Source: Litsea cubeba
Taxonomy: Eukaryota; Streptophyta; Magnoliopsida; Laurales; Lauraceae
Assembly: GCA_012931725.1 (NCBI GenBank)
Contig: CM022948.1
Coordinates: 73,788,552-73,852,551, forward strand
Reading direction: 5' to 3'
DNA length: 64,000 nt
Position numbers and translations under genes: made by a program. Below the pieces are notes generated by a model that was given only the letters and a program-made list of their open reading frames with translations, had not been told where the DNA came from and did no database searches. Shown piece after piece: positions 10,729-24,038 of this stretch (the stretch's first letter is position 1; each line of letters starts with the position of its first letter).

Positions 10729-13700
10729 GATGATGCATAGCTGAATATGTAAGCCTCTAGGAATATCACAAAATTAACATTCTACTAGATAATGGATGAA
10801 AACAGCAGAAAGCGCTGCTAAAAACAAAAACAGTCCTAAAGCAGAAGATAGCACTGAAGAGAAAACCAAAGGCTATGACTTCATAAATGTTTGTTTCCAA
10901 TCTTCACTGAGTCAGTGGCTTTTAACCACCATCCAAGATTCTATGTCTGCTTGTATTCTCAGATAGTTGAAAGGATTACAGACATGGATAGAACTATCAT
11001 ATATGCTATACCCTTTCCAAGTTAAAAAAAAAAAAGAAAAAAGGTAGGCAAAGTGTTACTTCGTAGGAAGTACACCCGAAAATTGGTTCGACGAATTTGT
11101 ATGATGACTGCCGGTGGAATGCTGACCTACCACCTCTACTCTGGGTTTGGGAGTAGGACCAGCATATGATGAAGCATGAGATACCATTGAAGAATTATCC
11201 ATGTGTCTGCATAAAGTCCATCAAGCGCCAAATATTTAATACAAACCTGATTGTAATCACCATCATCACTCTCTTCCTCTTCCTCTTCTTCCGATACAAC
11301 TCCTTCATTTTCATCTTCATCTTCTTCCTTTTCCTTCTCTTCTTTCTTTACTTGGACCTAAAAATCAACGAGATTAAAGGTTCACCCTTGTAACAAATAG
11401 AAATGCAAGCGAAAACTGAAAAATATGACGAGGACAAATAACGCCAAAGATTTCATTTGATACAAAGCACAAAACTTGAAAAATTGTTGACAGCTGTAAC
11501 ATTTGTCACTAAAAGCCACAATATACAAATGAACATGTGGAAAACTTGTCAAGAAATTAAAAAAAAAGATGTATATAATCCATAGCAAGGTAAGAAGAGA
11601 ACTATTAAGCGCGCACCTGACCCTTCCCTTCAAGCTTTTCATATTTATCTAGCTTTTGCAATTCTGGCATACAGAACAAGCCAGTCATTACATTGGAAAT
11701 CTTGTTATCGCATTATGCAACTCAATTCCCTTCTTTCAAAGAAAAATATAATAGTAATTACTTATTTGAGGACAATAGAAATGTGATTGCCAATGGTTGT
11801 CCTTGTAAGAAGAAATCATGTTCACATGTGAAGATAGTTTATGCATGAAATAAGGAAAAAGTAGAATAATTCACACAGCTATAAAATTCAAGTTTGATAT
11901 TTGAGATATTAGAAGTCCCCAAACTTAGTAAGTTAATAATGTCAGGAAAAATTCTTCTTGGGAAGATATTCTAGAAGTAAACACAATGGCATTAAAATGT
12001 CTTGAAAGTTCATCATAGATGATCTACCTTCTTTTCATACAACAAAACAATGACCTCATGAAGTATAAATTGTAAAGCCCATCATTAGTTCACTGGTAAT
12101 AAATAGAACTTGATTGATGCACCACCAGGTAACAACTTGGTCTTCTTCTACACATGGTTCTAAAAATTCGCAAAGTCCGAGTCGACTTGGACTTAGTACT
12201 CAATTATTCAAGCCACAATCTGGTTCACACCTGCTCGATTCCAATGGGGAAATGGCCCAAAATTACTTTCTGTCCTATTTTATTGTTGTCAGAAGACGTT
12301 GGAGGCTTTTGAGATCCTTTTGCACTGAAATTAAATGATCAAACCCACATTTTGCTGAAAATCTCTACATTCAAAGATCGATTTAATGTTCCTTGATCTG
12401 AGTGAAATCCAAAGCGACCACTTATTATTACTTAAAAGCTCATTCAGAATAGTTAAAACACATGTGCCTCAATTCTAGATTTATAGGACATCAATTTCTA
12501 TTTTTGATATTCTTTAATAATTTTCACTATTTTTTGGTTTCTTAGGGCTCCAGGTGCGACTTGGTCGAGTTGACTCGACTCGAGGGGTTCGATTCACCTC
12601 CTGAGTCCGAGTTTTAAAACCTTGCTTCTGCATAGCATCCTCATGACTTCACATGAAAGGGGCGGTAATGACTTAACACCATCACCAAAGAATAATTGGA
12701 ATAGCCATATTTCTGAAATAACAAAATTTGATAGTATTGCTCGGTTGTTTATACATGTAAACAAATAGGAGTCATTGCATGAAATTGGGATGAAAAACCT
12801 TTTCATCCAACAATGGGTCACTTGAAACGCCTTGCGTAGAATACTACTACAACTATTCACTTAAAGATAAGCTCAAGTTGGAACTAGGAGATATAAGGAG
12901 CACACTAGGACTCGAGAGACATGTGACTATAATATATCTTAGTAGCAAGTGCGCCATAATTCTCCAATGCCTATCAGAATTATAATGGGCTTGGAGGATA
13001 GCTAATCGAATCATCCATTAAAACAAACCTAATTTTGTGTTGATTGGACACCGTTTTCCCATAGAACACGCCCATCTCTAGATGGAGAAAAAACACAAAT
13101 ACAGACACACATTTTACTCCAAAGACAATAAAATGCTATATTATGAATTTCTCATATATGGCTTGAGACCTTCCAAGCCACTGGATCTGCATCATTGATA
13201 AAACAAATAATAAAAGATGCACAATCTGATATACACACACATGGAGACAAAAAAAAAAGGATAAGTGATTTCCTGCATAAGGGCAAAAGCAAAGTAGCAA
13301 GTCACCTCATCTAATAAATTATGAGGATAGCTAATCAAATCATCCATTAAAACAACCCTAAAAAAGAACTCATCAAATTATGAGGGAGGTACATTAGTGC
13401 AAGCATCAAACCAAAATGAAAACATTATTCAAGCTAAATTGAAAAAAAAATGTAACAATGCTAGCCCATCTCTGCTCTTGATTTATTATGGGCTTTGCAG
13501 AACAAGGATGCCAAACTCACAATCCAGCAGTAACTTATACATTCTGGTAAATATAGCATTTGCAAGATACTCCTCGGGATTGTTAACTATAGTAATCAAC
13601 CTAATGTTGTCTAACTTTAAAATGGTCCTCTTCTATAGAAAATCAAGTGGCCTCCTTTAGACATGAATATCGCCAACAATCAGAAACCTCCAACTCATGC

Positions 13701-15187
13701 CACAAAATGATGCACATATACACAGAATATACAGTGATAGGGTAATCAACTTTCATCAAACCTGAATCTGGGTCCCATCGCACTTTCTTCTTAGGTTGAC
13801 GCTCCATTTTTGTACCTAATGCAACACCTTAAAACATAAGAAATCTCTACAGATTGAAATATATACATTGACAATATATTCAAATTAAAATTAAGAAAAA
13901 AAAATATTCTCTGTTATAGGCCAGCTATAAATCAGCTTAGGCTATTTAGACTGCACACCTTCAAATAGTTCAGGAGGTAAGTAAGAAGAAGAAAGCTTTA
14001 CAAAATCTGAAAGAGAGTCACGATTTATTTGACCATCTGACTTGTTTCTGTCCGAATACCTCTCTATTTCTGCAACTTGGTTATTTAACACTGTAAAACC
14101 ACAAGTTCAACCATTAACGTCATCAAATAACATCATGAATTTGGACAAACAAAACCAGAGCAAGTAAAAAATGAACAAGGATTCAACAGCGCGAACTGCC
14201 ATCAAATCAATATATAATCAGTTCCAACATAAAAAGAGGACTTACTGATGTCAATTTGGAAACTGGAATGATACATTCAATGAATTTCAACAGACTTCTT
14301 TATTTATCATTGTGAGTTTCAGCATATTCACAGTCACTCAAAGGGTTTTCATGTTCTAAGAAAGGGCAGCAAAGAAACTGTCAATCTCTCTTCTCCACTA
14401 TCCTTACCTCTGATTTTCCACATTCCTCATTATTCCATTATTCTTCATTCTATTAGAAAATGTTAAAAGTCTGCTAGAACTAACTTAAACACTTGGGGAT
14501 AAAAGGGGTCAGATTTGGGTTGGTCTATATTGTACCCAGACCCAAATCACTGAAGGGGGACCCTCAGTCCAGGCTACAAAATTCATGTCCAACTGAATCT
14601 AACCAAAGATCCAGGTACCAGACGTGAACATGCATAGCGCGAATCAAAACTCCGCCATATACAACAATTTTCAACTTGGTTTTTTCTTCAGGCTAGAAGA
14701 ATTCTCATATATAATAATATCAATAACTGTAATTTCAATTTCATGGAATGTTTAAACCCTAGATGCATACATGATACAACCCTTTTTGCATTCTGGTAGT
14801 ACTAAACTCATTCTAACAAAAAAATAATAATCCTTTACTTGATTTGATATCTTTCCCTTTAATATGATAAACAGAAGCTCCATAAAATCTTTGCAATGCC
14901 AATTTCTTCGTAATCAACGGGTCGTCTGGCTTCACATACCAATGCTCAGGCAGTACTACATCTTCCTGAATCAAATTGAAGAAAAGAAAATTCATCAATC
15001 TCTCTCAAAAGTCAGCAATTGAAAGCATGATATCCTAATATACTCCAATTGAAAGCATAACTAGCTCCAAACTTACTGGAAAGAGGACGAAGGGTTCTTG
15101 TTTGGCACGACGAAACCCAAATCCTCCGAACCCTCCAAATCCTCCGCGTCCTCCTCCTCGTCCTCGACCTCGACCTCTCCACGCCAT
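10462..15187 (-). CDS. NRPC7: DNA-directed RNA polymerase III subunit RPC7 (RPC31/POLR3G family)
   Basis: Eight exons on the minus strand join in frame: 15187-15077, 14965-14839, 14090-13959, 13815-13762, 11663-11617, 11357-11247, 10647-10596, 10484-10462 (657 nt, 218 aa). RPC7 belongs to the RPC3-RPC6-RPC7 subcomplex that helps Pol III initiate on tRNA and 5S genes in the nucleus. The order of segments fits plant members: a Gly/Arg-rich N-terminus (MAWRGRGRGRGG), AKQEPFVLFP, a middle region with ERYSDRNK and LPPELFEG, then KKKVRWDPDS, YEKLE, and a long acidic tail (EEDEDENEG, SDDGDYNQ, DFDDDEDDLNMEEDD). Low-complexity acidic exons 6-8 are typical. The introns hold a GA microsatellite and MITE-like sequence but every splice phase is consistent, so the gene looks intact. 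Confidence 0.88.
10677..10724. repeat. (GA)n microsatellite in RPC7 intron 7
   Basis: 24 uninterrupted GA dinucleotides, followed by a short ATG repeat. It lies about 30 bp upstream (minus strand) of exon 7. Confidence 0.95.
12156..12621. mobile_element. MITE-like element in RPC7 intron 4
   Basis: The left end GGTTCTAAAA...AGTCCGAGTCGACTTGG and the reverse complement of the right end, GGTTTTAAAACTCGGACTC, are imperfect inverted copies rich in GACTCGAG-type words. No target-site duplication is evident. Similar GACTC-rich sequence recurs near 31384-31455. Confidence 0.35.
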
Positions 15188-16867
15188 CTCTGACTGCTAT
15201 GAAAAAACCCTAACTAGAAGAAAGGGAAGAATCAGATGATGGTGATGAAGAGAAACAATGCAACGTAAAACCCTAGAGATAATTTGAATGAAGAACAAAA
15301 CCCTATGACAGATGAAACTCATGGCGGGTCAACCAGTTTTTGCTTTGAGTAGAAAGAGTCCGGGTTGCTTTGGGTTGATCAGGTTTAGCGGATTAACCCA
15401 AATCCGGAGAAAAAAAAAAAAAAAACGCAACCTCCTTTCTCCACTAAAAGAAAAAAAAAATCACATTTTTTTATACAAAAAGTTAAAAAAATTTCGTATC
15501 AAATAACTAAAAATAAAACACCATAATAATATCTTATATTTTATTCTCTCTTGATTTGATGTTTCATCTCACCGTATTTCAATTCAACATCCATCCAAAT
15601 AGGAATAAATAAATAAAATGCCTTAACTTTGACCTCCATCTAGACCCAAATTTAATAATATTTGAGTACTTTCATCCTCATGTATGAAATTCATGAACCC
15701 AAACCAAAAGTTCGCACCAAAAGTTTTTATTTTGGTTCATGCAGTGGGAGCAAACTAAGTTAGAACAAAGAGAAGAAAAAAAAGTTATGCATGGGCCTAT
15801 TTTTCATAGTGGTGGGGAAAAAGATTCTCGAATTGATGAAGAGTGATCAAAGATATAACGTGGGATGTAAATATAACCTAACCATTTTTAAGATGATTTG
15901 CTATAGTGGCGGCTTGGGAATTATTTTCCACCAAAGTAAAGATTATTTGTAGTGGGGTACATCTTCAATTTTTCTTAACTCCTTAGGCATGCATGTTCAT
16001 TTAACATGGATTCCATGTAAAAGCCACAAAAAAATCAATTTTCCGTTGGAATCACTTTTCCATGAAAATGTAGAAACGAAGCCTTTGAAAACACACTTTT
16101 AAAAAGTTACACAAACGTTCCCTACATATGCAATCTTGCAAGATCAAGCATACTATAGAGTTATATGGCGAACAACTTTTCCTCCCTTTAGAGAGGAGGA
16201 AATCTTGCAAAATTTATAATTTATATGGTGGACAACTTTTACTCCCTTTACAGTTGAGGAAATCTTACAAAATCAAGTATACCGCCAATATATATGGCAG
16301 GTTGCCGTAAGCCTACTAGAAGCCTACTTCCGCATTTTATGAGAACCAACTATATTTCATGGACATATTGTAAATTAAAATAAAAATAGGCATTAAATAA
16401 TACTTAATGGCCCATATATTCTATTATGGATAGTTAATAGATCATAATTCTCGTTTTTATTTTGCATGTCTATTTTCAAAAATAATAACCACTAAATCAT
16501 TATAATTGATTGGATTGTGAGAGATATAAAGTAATTATATTTTAAAAAAATATTAAATTAATATAATACTTTAAACTTGAGAAAATAATACACTATTATT
16601 TTTTTTTAAGAATTTTAGAATAAGATAAAATGAGAATGAAGATTAAAAGGTCCAATACTTCTCTTTATGATCCCTATTCTCTCAAAGAAGGAAACTAAGA
16701 TTTGGAAAGATATGAAGTAAAAGGAGGTAAGAAGTAAAAGGAGGTAAGAGACGTGAGTATTTGGTAAAAGAAAAAAAAAAGCCTTGGGGGAGATACTTTT
16801 GAGATTTAAGAGGGAGAGATTTTAGGAGAGGTAAAAACCAAAAGATAATTAAGTCAAACAATAAATA
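15188..16867. other. Intergenic, 5' of RPC7
   Basis: AT-rich non-coding sequence. About 16128-16290 holds roughly 2.3 copies of a ~65-bp tandem repeat (AATCTTGCAA ... ACAACTTTTACTCCCTTTA ... GAGGA). The rest shows no gene. Confidence 0.5.
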
Positions 16868-16960
16868 AGAGGTTTTTTCATATACACCCCTAAGGCTTTC
16901 ATGATTTATAAATTAGCCCATACTTTTTCATTTTAATACCTTTTATATCATCAAAATCAA

Positions 16961-19900
16961 TCTATATTACTAAAGGGATGTATACACTTCCTCACATAAT
17001 GACACGGGGCGCAACCTCAAATTTTTTGCAATGTTATTTCCGGAGTTGCCCTTATCCCTAAAATCTCTATATCTATTACACACTCAAAATTCCTAAAATC
17101 TCTCCATCAAGAATCATCTTCCACTCAAAAGCCTAAAATCTCTCCATGAGATCCCTAAATAAGCCAACACACCAGATGTGCTAAATTTATATCAATCAAT
17201 TCATGGGTCCCGACCCGCATCATTTGATTTTACCCCATTCACCTGGGTCCCACTTAAAAATATTTGGTCAATTTGTTAGGTCTATGATCATTTGATCCTT
17301 TGATATTTCTTAATCAATTCATGGGTCCCATCCCGCATAATATGATTTTATGGACGGTTAGAATAGAGATGGTTAAAATAGAGATGGTGGACCCCATTCA
17401 TTTGGGGGGTTTCACTCAAATAGGTTAGGTTTGGTCAATTTGTGAGGTGTATGATCATTTGAGCCTTTGACCTTTATCAAGCAATTCATGGGTCCCAGCC
17501 CGCATCATATGGTTTTATAAACAGTTAGAATATAGATGGTGGACTCCATTCATCTCTGGGGTCCCACTTAAATAAATTAGGTTTGGTCAATTTATGAGGT
17601 CTATGATCATTTGAACTTTATCAATCAATTCATGGGTCCCGGCCCGCATCATATGATTTTATGAACGGGTAGAATAGAGATGGTGGACACCATTCATCTG
17701 GGTCTCACTTAAACATATTTGATCAATTTGTTAGGTCTATGATCATTTGATCATTTGATCTTTTTAAATCAATTCATGGGTCCCATCCCGCATAATATGG
17801 TTTTATGGACGGTTAGAATAAAGATGGTGGACCCCATTCATCTGGGGGGTTCCACTTAAATAGGTTAGGTTTTGTTAATTTGTGAGGTCTATGATCATTT
17901 AATACTTTGATCATTATCAAGCAATTCACGGGTCCCAGCCCGCATCAGATTATTTCATGGACGGCTAGAATATAGATGGTGGACCCCATTCATCTTGGGG
18001 GTCCCACTTAAATAGGTCAGGTTTGGTTAATTTGAGAGGTCTATGATCATCTGATCATTTGATCTTTATCAATCAATTCATGGATCCCGGCCCGCATCAT
18101 TTGATTTTATGGACGGTTAGAATAAAAATGGTGAACCCTATTCATCTGGGTCCCACTTAAAAATATTTGTTCAATTTGTTAGGTCTATGATCATTTGATC
18201 TTTTGATCTTTCTTAATCAATTCATGGGTCCCATCCCGTATAATATGGTTTTATGGACGGTTAGAATAGAGATGGTTAAAATAGAGATGGTGGACCCCAT
18301 TCATTTGGGGGGTTTCACTTAAATAGGTTAGGTTTGGTCAATTTGTGAGGTGTATGATCATTTGATCTTTTGACCTTTATCAAGCAATTCATGGGTCCCA
18401 GCCCGCATTATATGGTTTTATGAACGGTTAGAATATAGATGATGGACTCCATTCATCTTTGGGGTCCCACTTAAATAAATTAGGTTTTGTCGATTTATGA
18501 GGTCTATGATCATTTGAACTTTATCAATCAATTCATGGGTCCCGGCCCGCATCATATGATTTTATGGACAGTTAGAATAGAGATGGTGGACCCCATTCAT
18601 CTGGGTCTCGCTTAAACATATTTGATCAATTTGTTAGGTCTACGATTATTTGATCCTTTAATCTTTTTAAATCAATTCTTGGGTCACATCCCGCATAATA
18701 TGATTTTATGGACGGTTAGAATAAAGATGGTCGACCCCATTCATCTGGGGGGGTTCCACTTAAATAGGTTAGATTTGGTCAATTTGTGAGGTCTATGATC
18801 ATTTAATACTTTGATCATTATCAAGCAATTCATAGGTCCCAGCCCGCATCAGATTATTTCATGGGCAGTTAGAATATAGATGGTGGACCACATTCATCTT
18901 GGGGGTCCCACTTAAATAGGTCAGGTTTGGTCAATATGAGAGGTCTATGATCATTTGATCTTTATCAATCAATTCATGGGTCCCGGCCCGTATCATTTGA
19001 TTTTATAGACGGTTAGAATAAAGATGGTGGACCCCATTCATCTGGGTCCCACTTAAAAATATTTGGTCAATTTGTTAGGTCTGCGATCATTTGATCATTT
19101 GATCTTTCTTAATCAATTCATGCGTCTCATCCCGCATAATATGGTTTTATGGACGGTTAGAATAGAGATGGTGGACCCCATTCATCTGGGGGTTCCACTT
19201 AAATAGGTTAGGTTTGGTCAATTGTGAAGTCTATGATCATTTGATCATTTGATCTTTATCAAGCAATTCATGGTTCTCAGCCCGCATCATATGGTTTTAT
19301 GGACGGTTAGTATATAGATGGTGGACCCCATTCATCTTGGGGGTCCCACTTAAGTAGGCTAGGTTTGGTCAATTTGAGAGGTCTATGATCATTTCATCGT
19401 TTGACCTTTATCAATCAATTAATGGGTCCCGGCCCGCAACATTTGATTTTTGGAAGGTTAGAATAAAGATGGTGGACCCCATTCATCTAGGTCCCACTTG
19501 AATATATTAGGTCAATTTGTTAGGTCTACGATCATTTGATCATTTGATCTTTCTTAATCAATTCATGGGTCCCATCCCGCATAATATGGTTTTATGGGCG
19601 GTTAGAATATAGATGGTGGTCCCCATTCATCTTGGGGGTCCCACTTAAATAGGTTTGGTTTGGTTAATTTGAGAGATCTATGATCATTTGATCATTTGAT
19701 CTCTATCAATCAATTAATGGGTCCCAGCCCGCATCATATGATTTTATGAACGGTTAGAATAGAGATGATGGACCCCGTTCATCTTGGTCCAATTAAATAT
19801 ATCAGGTCAATTTGTTAGATATATGATCATTTGATCTTTCTTAATCAATTCATGCATCACATAAAGAACAAAACATTTTGAAAAAACATAAAGATCAAAT

Positions 19901-20012
19901 TAGCAACAAAATAATGGACTCACAAGTTTACTAATTAATAAATTTTATTAAAAATAATTTTTATCAGTCTGTGCATTTTGTGATTTCGTGGTTATGCACG
20001 GGGTTTTGCTAG
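16961..20012 (+). mobile_element. Non-autonomous Helitron carrying a satellite array
   Basis: The 5' end is TCTATATTACTAAAGGGATG, preceded by A at 16960. The 3' end is ...GGGGTTTTGCTAG, followed by T at 20013. Just before that end is a short hairpin CGTG-GTTATG-CACG. The A|TC...CTRR|T layout with a subterminal hairpin is the established Helitron signature, and there is no TSD, as expected. No Rep/helicase ORF is present, so it depends on an autonomous relative. About 2.65 kb of the 3.05 kb is tandem repeat. Confidence 0.75.
17190..19855. repeat. ~147-bp tandem satellite with trimer/hexamer higher-order structure
   Basis: About 18 monomers of 126-157 bp each contain CAATTCATGGGTCCC, CCCGCATCATATG, TTATGGACGGTTAGAATAGA, ATGGTGGACCCCATTCATC and CTATGATCATTTGATC. 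Three monomer types alternate (CGGCCCGCATC, CATCCCGCATAAT, CAGCCCGCATC). A six-monomer block repeats: A-type starts at about 17214, 18091 and 18987 (spacing 877 and 896), then a trimer step to 19433 (446). A duplication of about 17 bp containing GGTTAAAATAGAGAT marks the second monomer of the first two hexamers, and TTTAATACTTTGATCATTATC marks the fifth. Confidence 0.9.
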
Positions 20013-20598
20013 TATTCCTAATGAGAATGGGTAAGCACCGTGAGATTTGTATTGAACTTTATAAAAATGAGACTTTTGCCCTTGCATCCATTAAAAAAAA
20101 ATATTACTATTTTATCCGAAGTCCTAAAAGTCCCTCTCAATTACTCTTTAATACATGTGAAGCCGAATCTTGCATTTTAAATTTTTTATCAGTCTAACGA
20201 TGGGTCGTGCATGGACTGAATCAATTGTAACCAATTATAAGCAAATGCACTGATTGTCATTATGATCGATTTGGGTTTAATGAAATAGATCGTGTATTGA
20301 TTAAAATAAATTTACGTAAAGTTATTCTCTCCCACTAAATATAATTATCAATGCAATAAGTTTTAGAGAAAAATAAGTCAAAGCTTTTGAATGTATGCAT
20401 ATAGGGATAAAGGGATAATGAGATGAACAAAAGTGTCATTCACTTTAAAAACTTTGGGTGGTCGGAAAGCTACTGACTTTGAGGATACGAAAGGTATTAA
20501 AATAAAAAGGCATGACCTATTTACAAATACTAAAACCATAGGATCCTATTTACAAATCCTAGAAACCTTAGGGGGGGAGTTTATATGCAAAAATCTCA

Positions 20599-21564
20599 TA
20601 AATTAAATCGATAGAGAGAGGAAAAAGGGAAGATTGGTTCCACGATTCAAGAGAGATTTTAGGAGTTAAATAGGATTTGGAATCATAAGAGATGATAAAA
20701 AAGGGAAAAAATATTTAGTTAGAGAAAACTCAAAATTGAATGGGAAAGATATTATAGGGATTATAATTTATAGAGATGTGATTATAAGAGATGAGATGGG
20801 TGTGCCACTTGCCCTTCCAAAAACCCAAAAGTGAGCTTAATGTGTGGCGCGCTCTCCCAAAAAGGGGCTGTTGTCATTATATATATATATATATATATAA
20901 TTGATAGGCAAATATCATAAGCCCACTGATCTACCAAATACAAAAGGGCCACTTTTTGTTCACCTTTTTCATCCATTGAATGTTTCCAACTACATGAGAC
21001 CACAAGTAGACTAGAAGTTTTTCTTTTCATCCACTTCAATCTGTCTATTGAATGTTTTTTATTTCAGTGGTATGCGGTCGGGTAAGTTCAGATTTCATCC
21101 AGGTAGAGTTGGTGATTGAATTTACCTCCAAAAAATTGAAGTCAGATTTGGGTTGGGTCAATACCCAACTCAAGTTGCCCAAATTTCATCACATGGAGAC
21201 CTGGGCCTTTTGTGGGGTGAAGTTTCATTGCATTTTATCAAATTTTCACAGTAAATTTTTCTTGACAAAAAGTAGGCATTTTGTACACACTAGCTCCCTT
21301 AATTTGACCAAGGTAATAGAGACTATGACTCCACAAACAAGATTATTAGGAACTTGACCATATTTTTCTCTGTTGACATGTTTGTCAAGTAAATATTAAG
21401 ATTTTTCTCATTGTTTTCATCCCTTTTAAAACTACAGGATCAGATCTCCGACAAGTTTTGCTTAATCTACAAATTACCAACCAACAATGTTTATCACACG
21501 ATTCACACCCACCCTCAAAGAAATAATAATAACAATATTAACAACAACAGATCGATCTACAAAA
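20599..21564. other. Intergenic, 3' of OXS3-like gene
   Basis: Non-coding. It contains an (AT)n tract near 20876-20899. The last ~100 bases are likely the OXS3-like 3' UTR. No gene seen. Confidence 0.5.
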
Positions 21565-22634
21565 TTACAATCTCTTTGGCACAGGGAGGGGAGACCTTAT
21601 GCATGTAAAACTACTTTTCTTGGATTGCAAACATGAGAGAGGACTTTTTGAAGCCTTCTTTGAAATGATCCTTGTACATGCTTTGGGAGTATATGATTTA
21701 TGGCAATCTGAAAAACCACCATAGCTCTTACATGGCTTCATCTTCTTACTATAAGGAGTCTCTTTCTTTGCAAGATCTTCTGTGCATCTCACATTGGATA
21801 GAGATGTAAAGGACTGAGACTTCCCTTGATAATGTATGGAAAGTCCTCTTCTACAAAAAAGAGAGAGAAAAAAACAGGAACCCCCCAAATCAGAACAGCA
21901 AAATTTGATTTTTAACACATGATTGCGCCAGAAACAGCTAAATACATTTATGGATATCTATTGAAGTGAATAGATAGAAATGCATATCTACAGATAAGGT
22001 ACCAATGTTTCAAGCAATGCATTCTGATTTCATGAAAATAAAACAAAATTGTGAATCTATCGATTCAAATGTAGAGATAGAAACTTGTCTTTGATTGAAG
22101 TTTGCAAAGAAAATGGATTTTGTACATGAAGAGGGTTAGAGAATGGCAATGCGGGGAATTTCCTGTAAAGATGGTAGAACTAAGATGAAACACTCATCTT
22201 GTGAGGCACTTGTTAAAAGATGTATAAAAATGCATTAATGGGATTGCAACTTTGGAACATGGGCATTGTCAGAATGTGGTAAATTTACAATATACAATGA
22301 CTTCATCCTATCTAAACTGTGATTTTTCCATCACAGTTGAGCAAAGTAATGCTTACTTGATGGGCAAATGGGCCATGAGCTCAGATAATCCAAACAGAGG
22401 CCCATCTGAAGAAAACTGGGGAGATGTCGACCGCAATGGCGATGGATGCAGAGAGGGTTGCAGCGCGGAAGGCGACGTGCTACCATCTGTGAAATCGGAC
22501 GATGTCGATGCAATGGAAGAAGAGCTGGAATAATCAGAGAAGGATATAGAGTCAGTCGGGTCATCATCGCAAGCCATGAGCCCATGATCCTGATGCACAT
22601 CATGGACAAACTTTTGATCCACACATCCACCCAT
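21565..22634 (-). CDS. OXS3: OXS3-family (oxidative stress 3-like) protein
   Basis: Two exons on the minus strand, 22634-22357 and 21850-21565, join in frame (564 nt, 187 aa). The diagnostic plant OXS3 signature spans the splice: GPLFGLSELMAHLPIK at the end of exon 1 (about residues 78-93), then RGLSIHYQGKSQSFTSL and ED-LAK-E-PY-KKMK-CKSYGG in exon 2. The N-terminus is acidic and Ser-rich (SFSDYSSSSSIASTSS); the C-terminus is Lys/Ser-rich. OXS3 proteins are nuclear, chromatin-associated stress-tolerance factors; the biochemical activity is not established. The start MGGCVDQK follows GATTTACAG, which looks like an intron acceptor, so a 5' UTR intron is likely. The frame stays open upstream but I find no in-frame ATG in the ~170 bases I traced. 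Confidence 0.8.
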
Positions 22635-24038
22635 CTGTAAATCAAACCTCAAAGGAGAATTGTTCCCTAACACAACAATATGAATATAACTTGGTGTGGG
22701 TTCAAGACATGTTGTATATATGTAGAGGCATAGAGCATTTATAGTTTTAGATATGAATAGACCACATTTGGGAATATGATGGTTGAGGAAGGTAGGTTGT
22801 TTGTGTAAATGTGCAATGTGTGGATGGAGTGCTGGGTGGAAAGCAGGAAGAGAAAACTATAAAGAAGTATAAAGGAAAGAGAGGGAGGTTTTGATTTTAG
22901 ATATCCTTTGTTGTTTAACAATATTTGGATATTCGGTTTTCACGTTTTGTAGTCAATGAGATTGGATTGCTTGGTACTAAGAAAAGGATGTGAAAAGGAT
23001 AAGGCCTTGAATAAATCCATATCCTACTCACCAGGCACTACCTTTTGTTCATTATAACCACTTATGACTCACCTTTTACAGAACCTAATAGACCCACAGA
23101 CAGGAACTGCCTGTAGGTTTTTATCAAACCACCCACAGACTGAAGAAAGCTGTAATTTCTAATCTGACCATCTGATGGGGTCAAAAGCGACAGCTATATT
23201 GGGCTTTCATGGGGCTCATTTGGTAAAAGGGCCTGGACTTTGGGACTAGGATTATGGCCTCTTCTATAGTAGGCCGATTAGGTGTGTTCATTAGTTTGGT
23301 ATATTTGATATTTATAAATATATTTCTTAGTTGTCATCCATATGCTTGCAAATGGGCTGATTATGTATTATATTAATTAATAAATTTATAATGGTAAATT
23401 CACCCTGCTTATTAGTGGGGCCTACTTCTTGGAAATCTAAATTATTCAAAAATAATTGTCCCCATTGTCAAATTGATCATGTATAAATCAATGAGATTTT
23501 ATAATGTCTTATTCTTGTATATTATATTTAACAAATCTTATGGTGAGCGAAAAACATATGAAATTGAAATCTTATCATATCCAACCCAAAATAGAGGCTC
23601 CTTCTGTGAACGATTCAGATCTTACAGTAGGTGGGCCACAAAGCTTATGGTACGACCAAAATCAATCTGTTAAAAGCCCGAATTATATCATACTCTATAT
23701 AAGATGAAGACATTTATTTTAAGTACTTCGTATCATAGAGTATGTTGCCCTTCTATAGGACCCCACGAGTGTGCTTGGGCTAACATTTTGAAATGAATTC
23801 TCCAAATAAGGGAAATGAATTTTTAGATTTTACAAAGTTGTTTTCAATGTGGGTCAGAATTGCTCATTTTTATATTAAAGAAAGGAAATAAAAGCAAGCC
23901 TCTAGCCTTCGTTTGTATCATCAAAGTACTCATCTGGATATGGCGAAGGACATCCCCTTCTTCTAGTGCCTCCTTTAATTTGTTTTTAACATTGGGGACC
24001 CTGCCTACTATTAAACAATTCCTTCATGCACACCTAAC
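22635..24038. other. Intergenic, 5' of OXS3-like gene
   Basis: Contains the presumed 5' UTR/promoter of the OXS3-like gene. Otherwise AT-rich non-coding sequence with no recognisable gene or repeat. Confidence 0.5.

Larger units (their letters stand above)
16868..20598. mobile_element. Putative older TIR element that hosts the Helitron
   Basis: About 95 bp at 16868-16960 are an imperfect inverted copy of about 20465-20598. Shared words are TTTTTCATATA/TTTTTGCATATA, CCCCTAAGG, GATTTRTAAATTAG, and TTTTAATACCTTTT. The right arm has an extra ~30-bp internal duplication. Taking out the Helitron leaves about 680 bp, a size usual for a MITE. Flanks ATAAATAA and ATAAATTAA could be an imperfect TSD. 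Confidence 0.45.

Noticed and set aside
15312..16310. Short open frames between RPC7 and the Helitron
   Set aside because: Low-complexity or tandem-repeat translations with no family resemblance.
17190..19855. CRISPR-like or true centromeric array
   Set aside because: The host is a plant, the repeats have no unique spacers, and the array is bounded by Helitron ends rather than extending as a satellite block.
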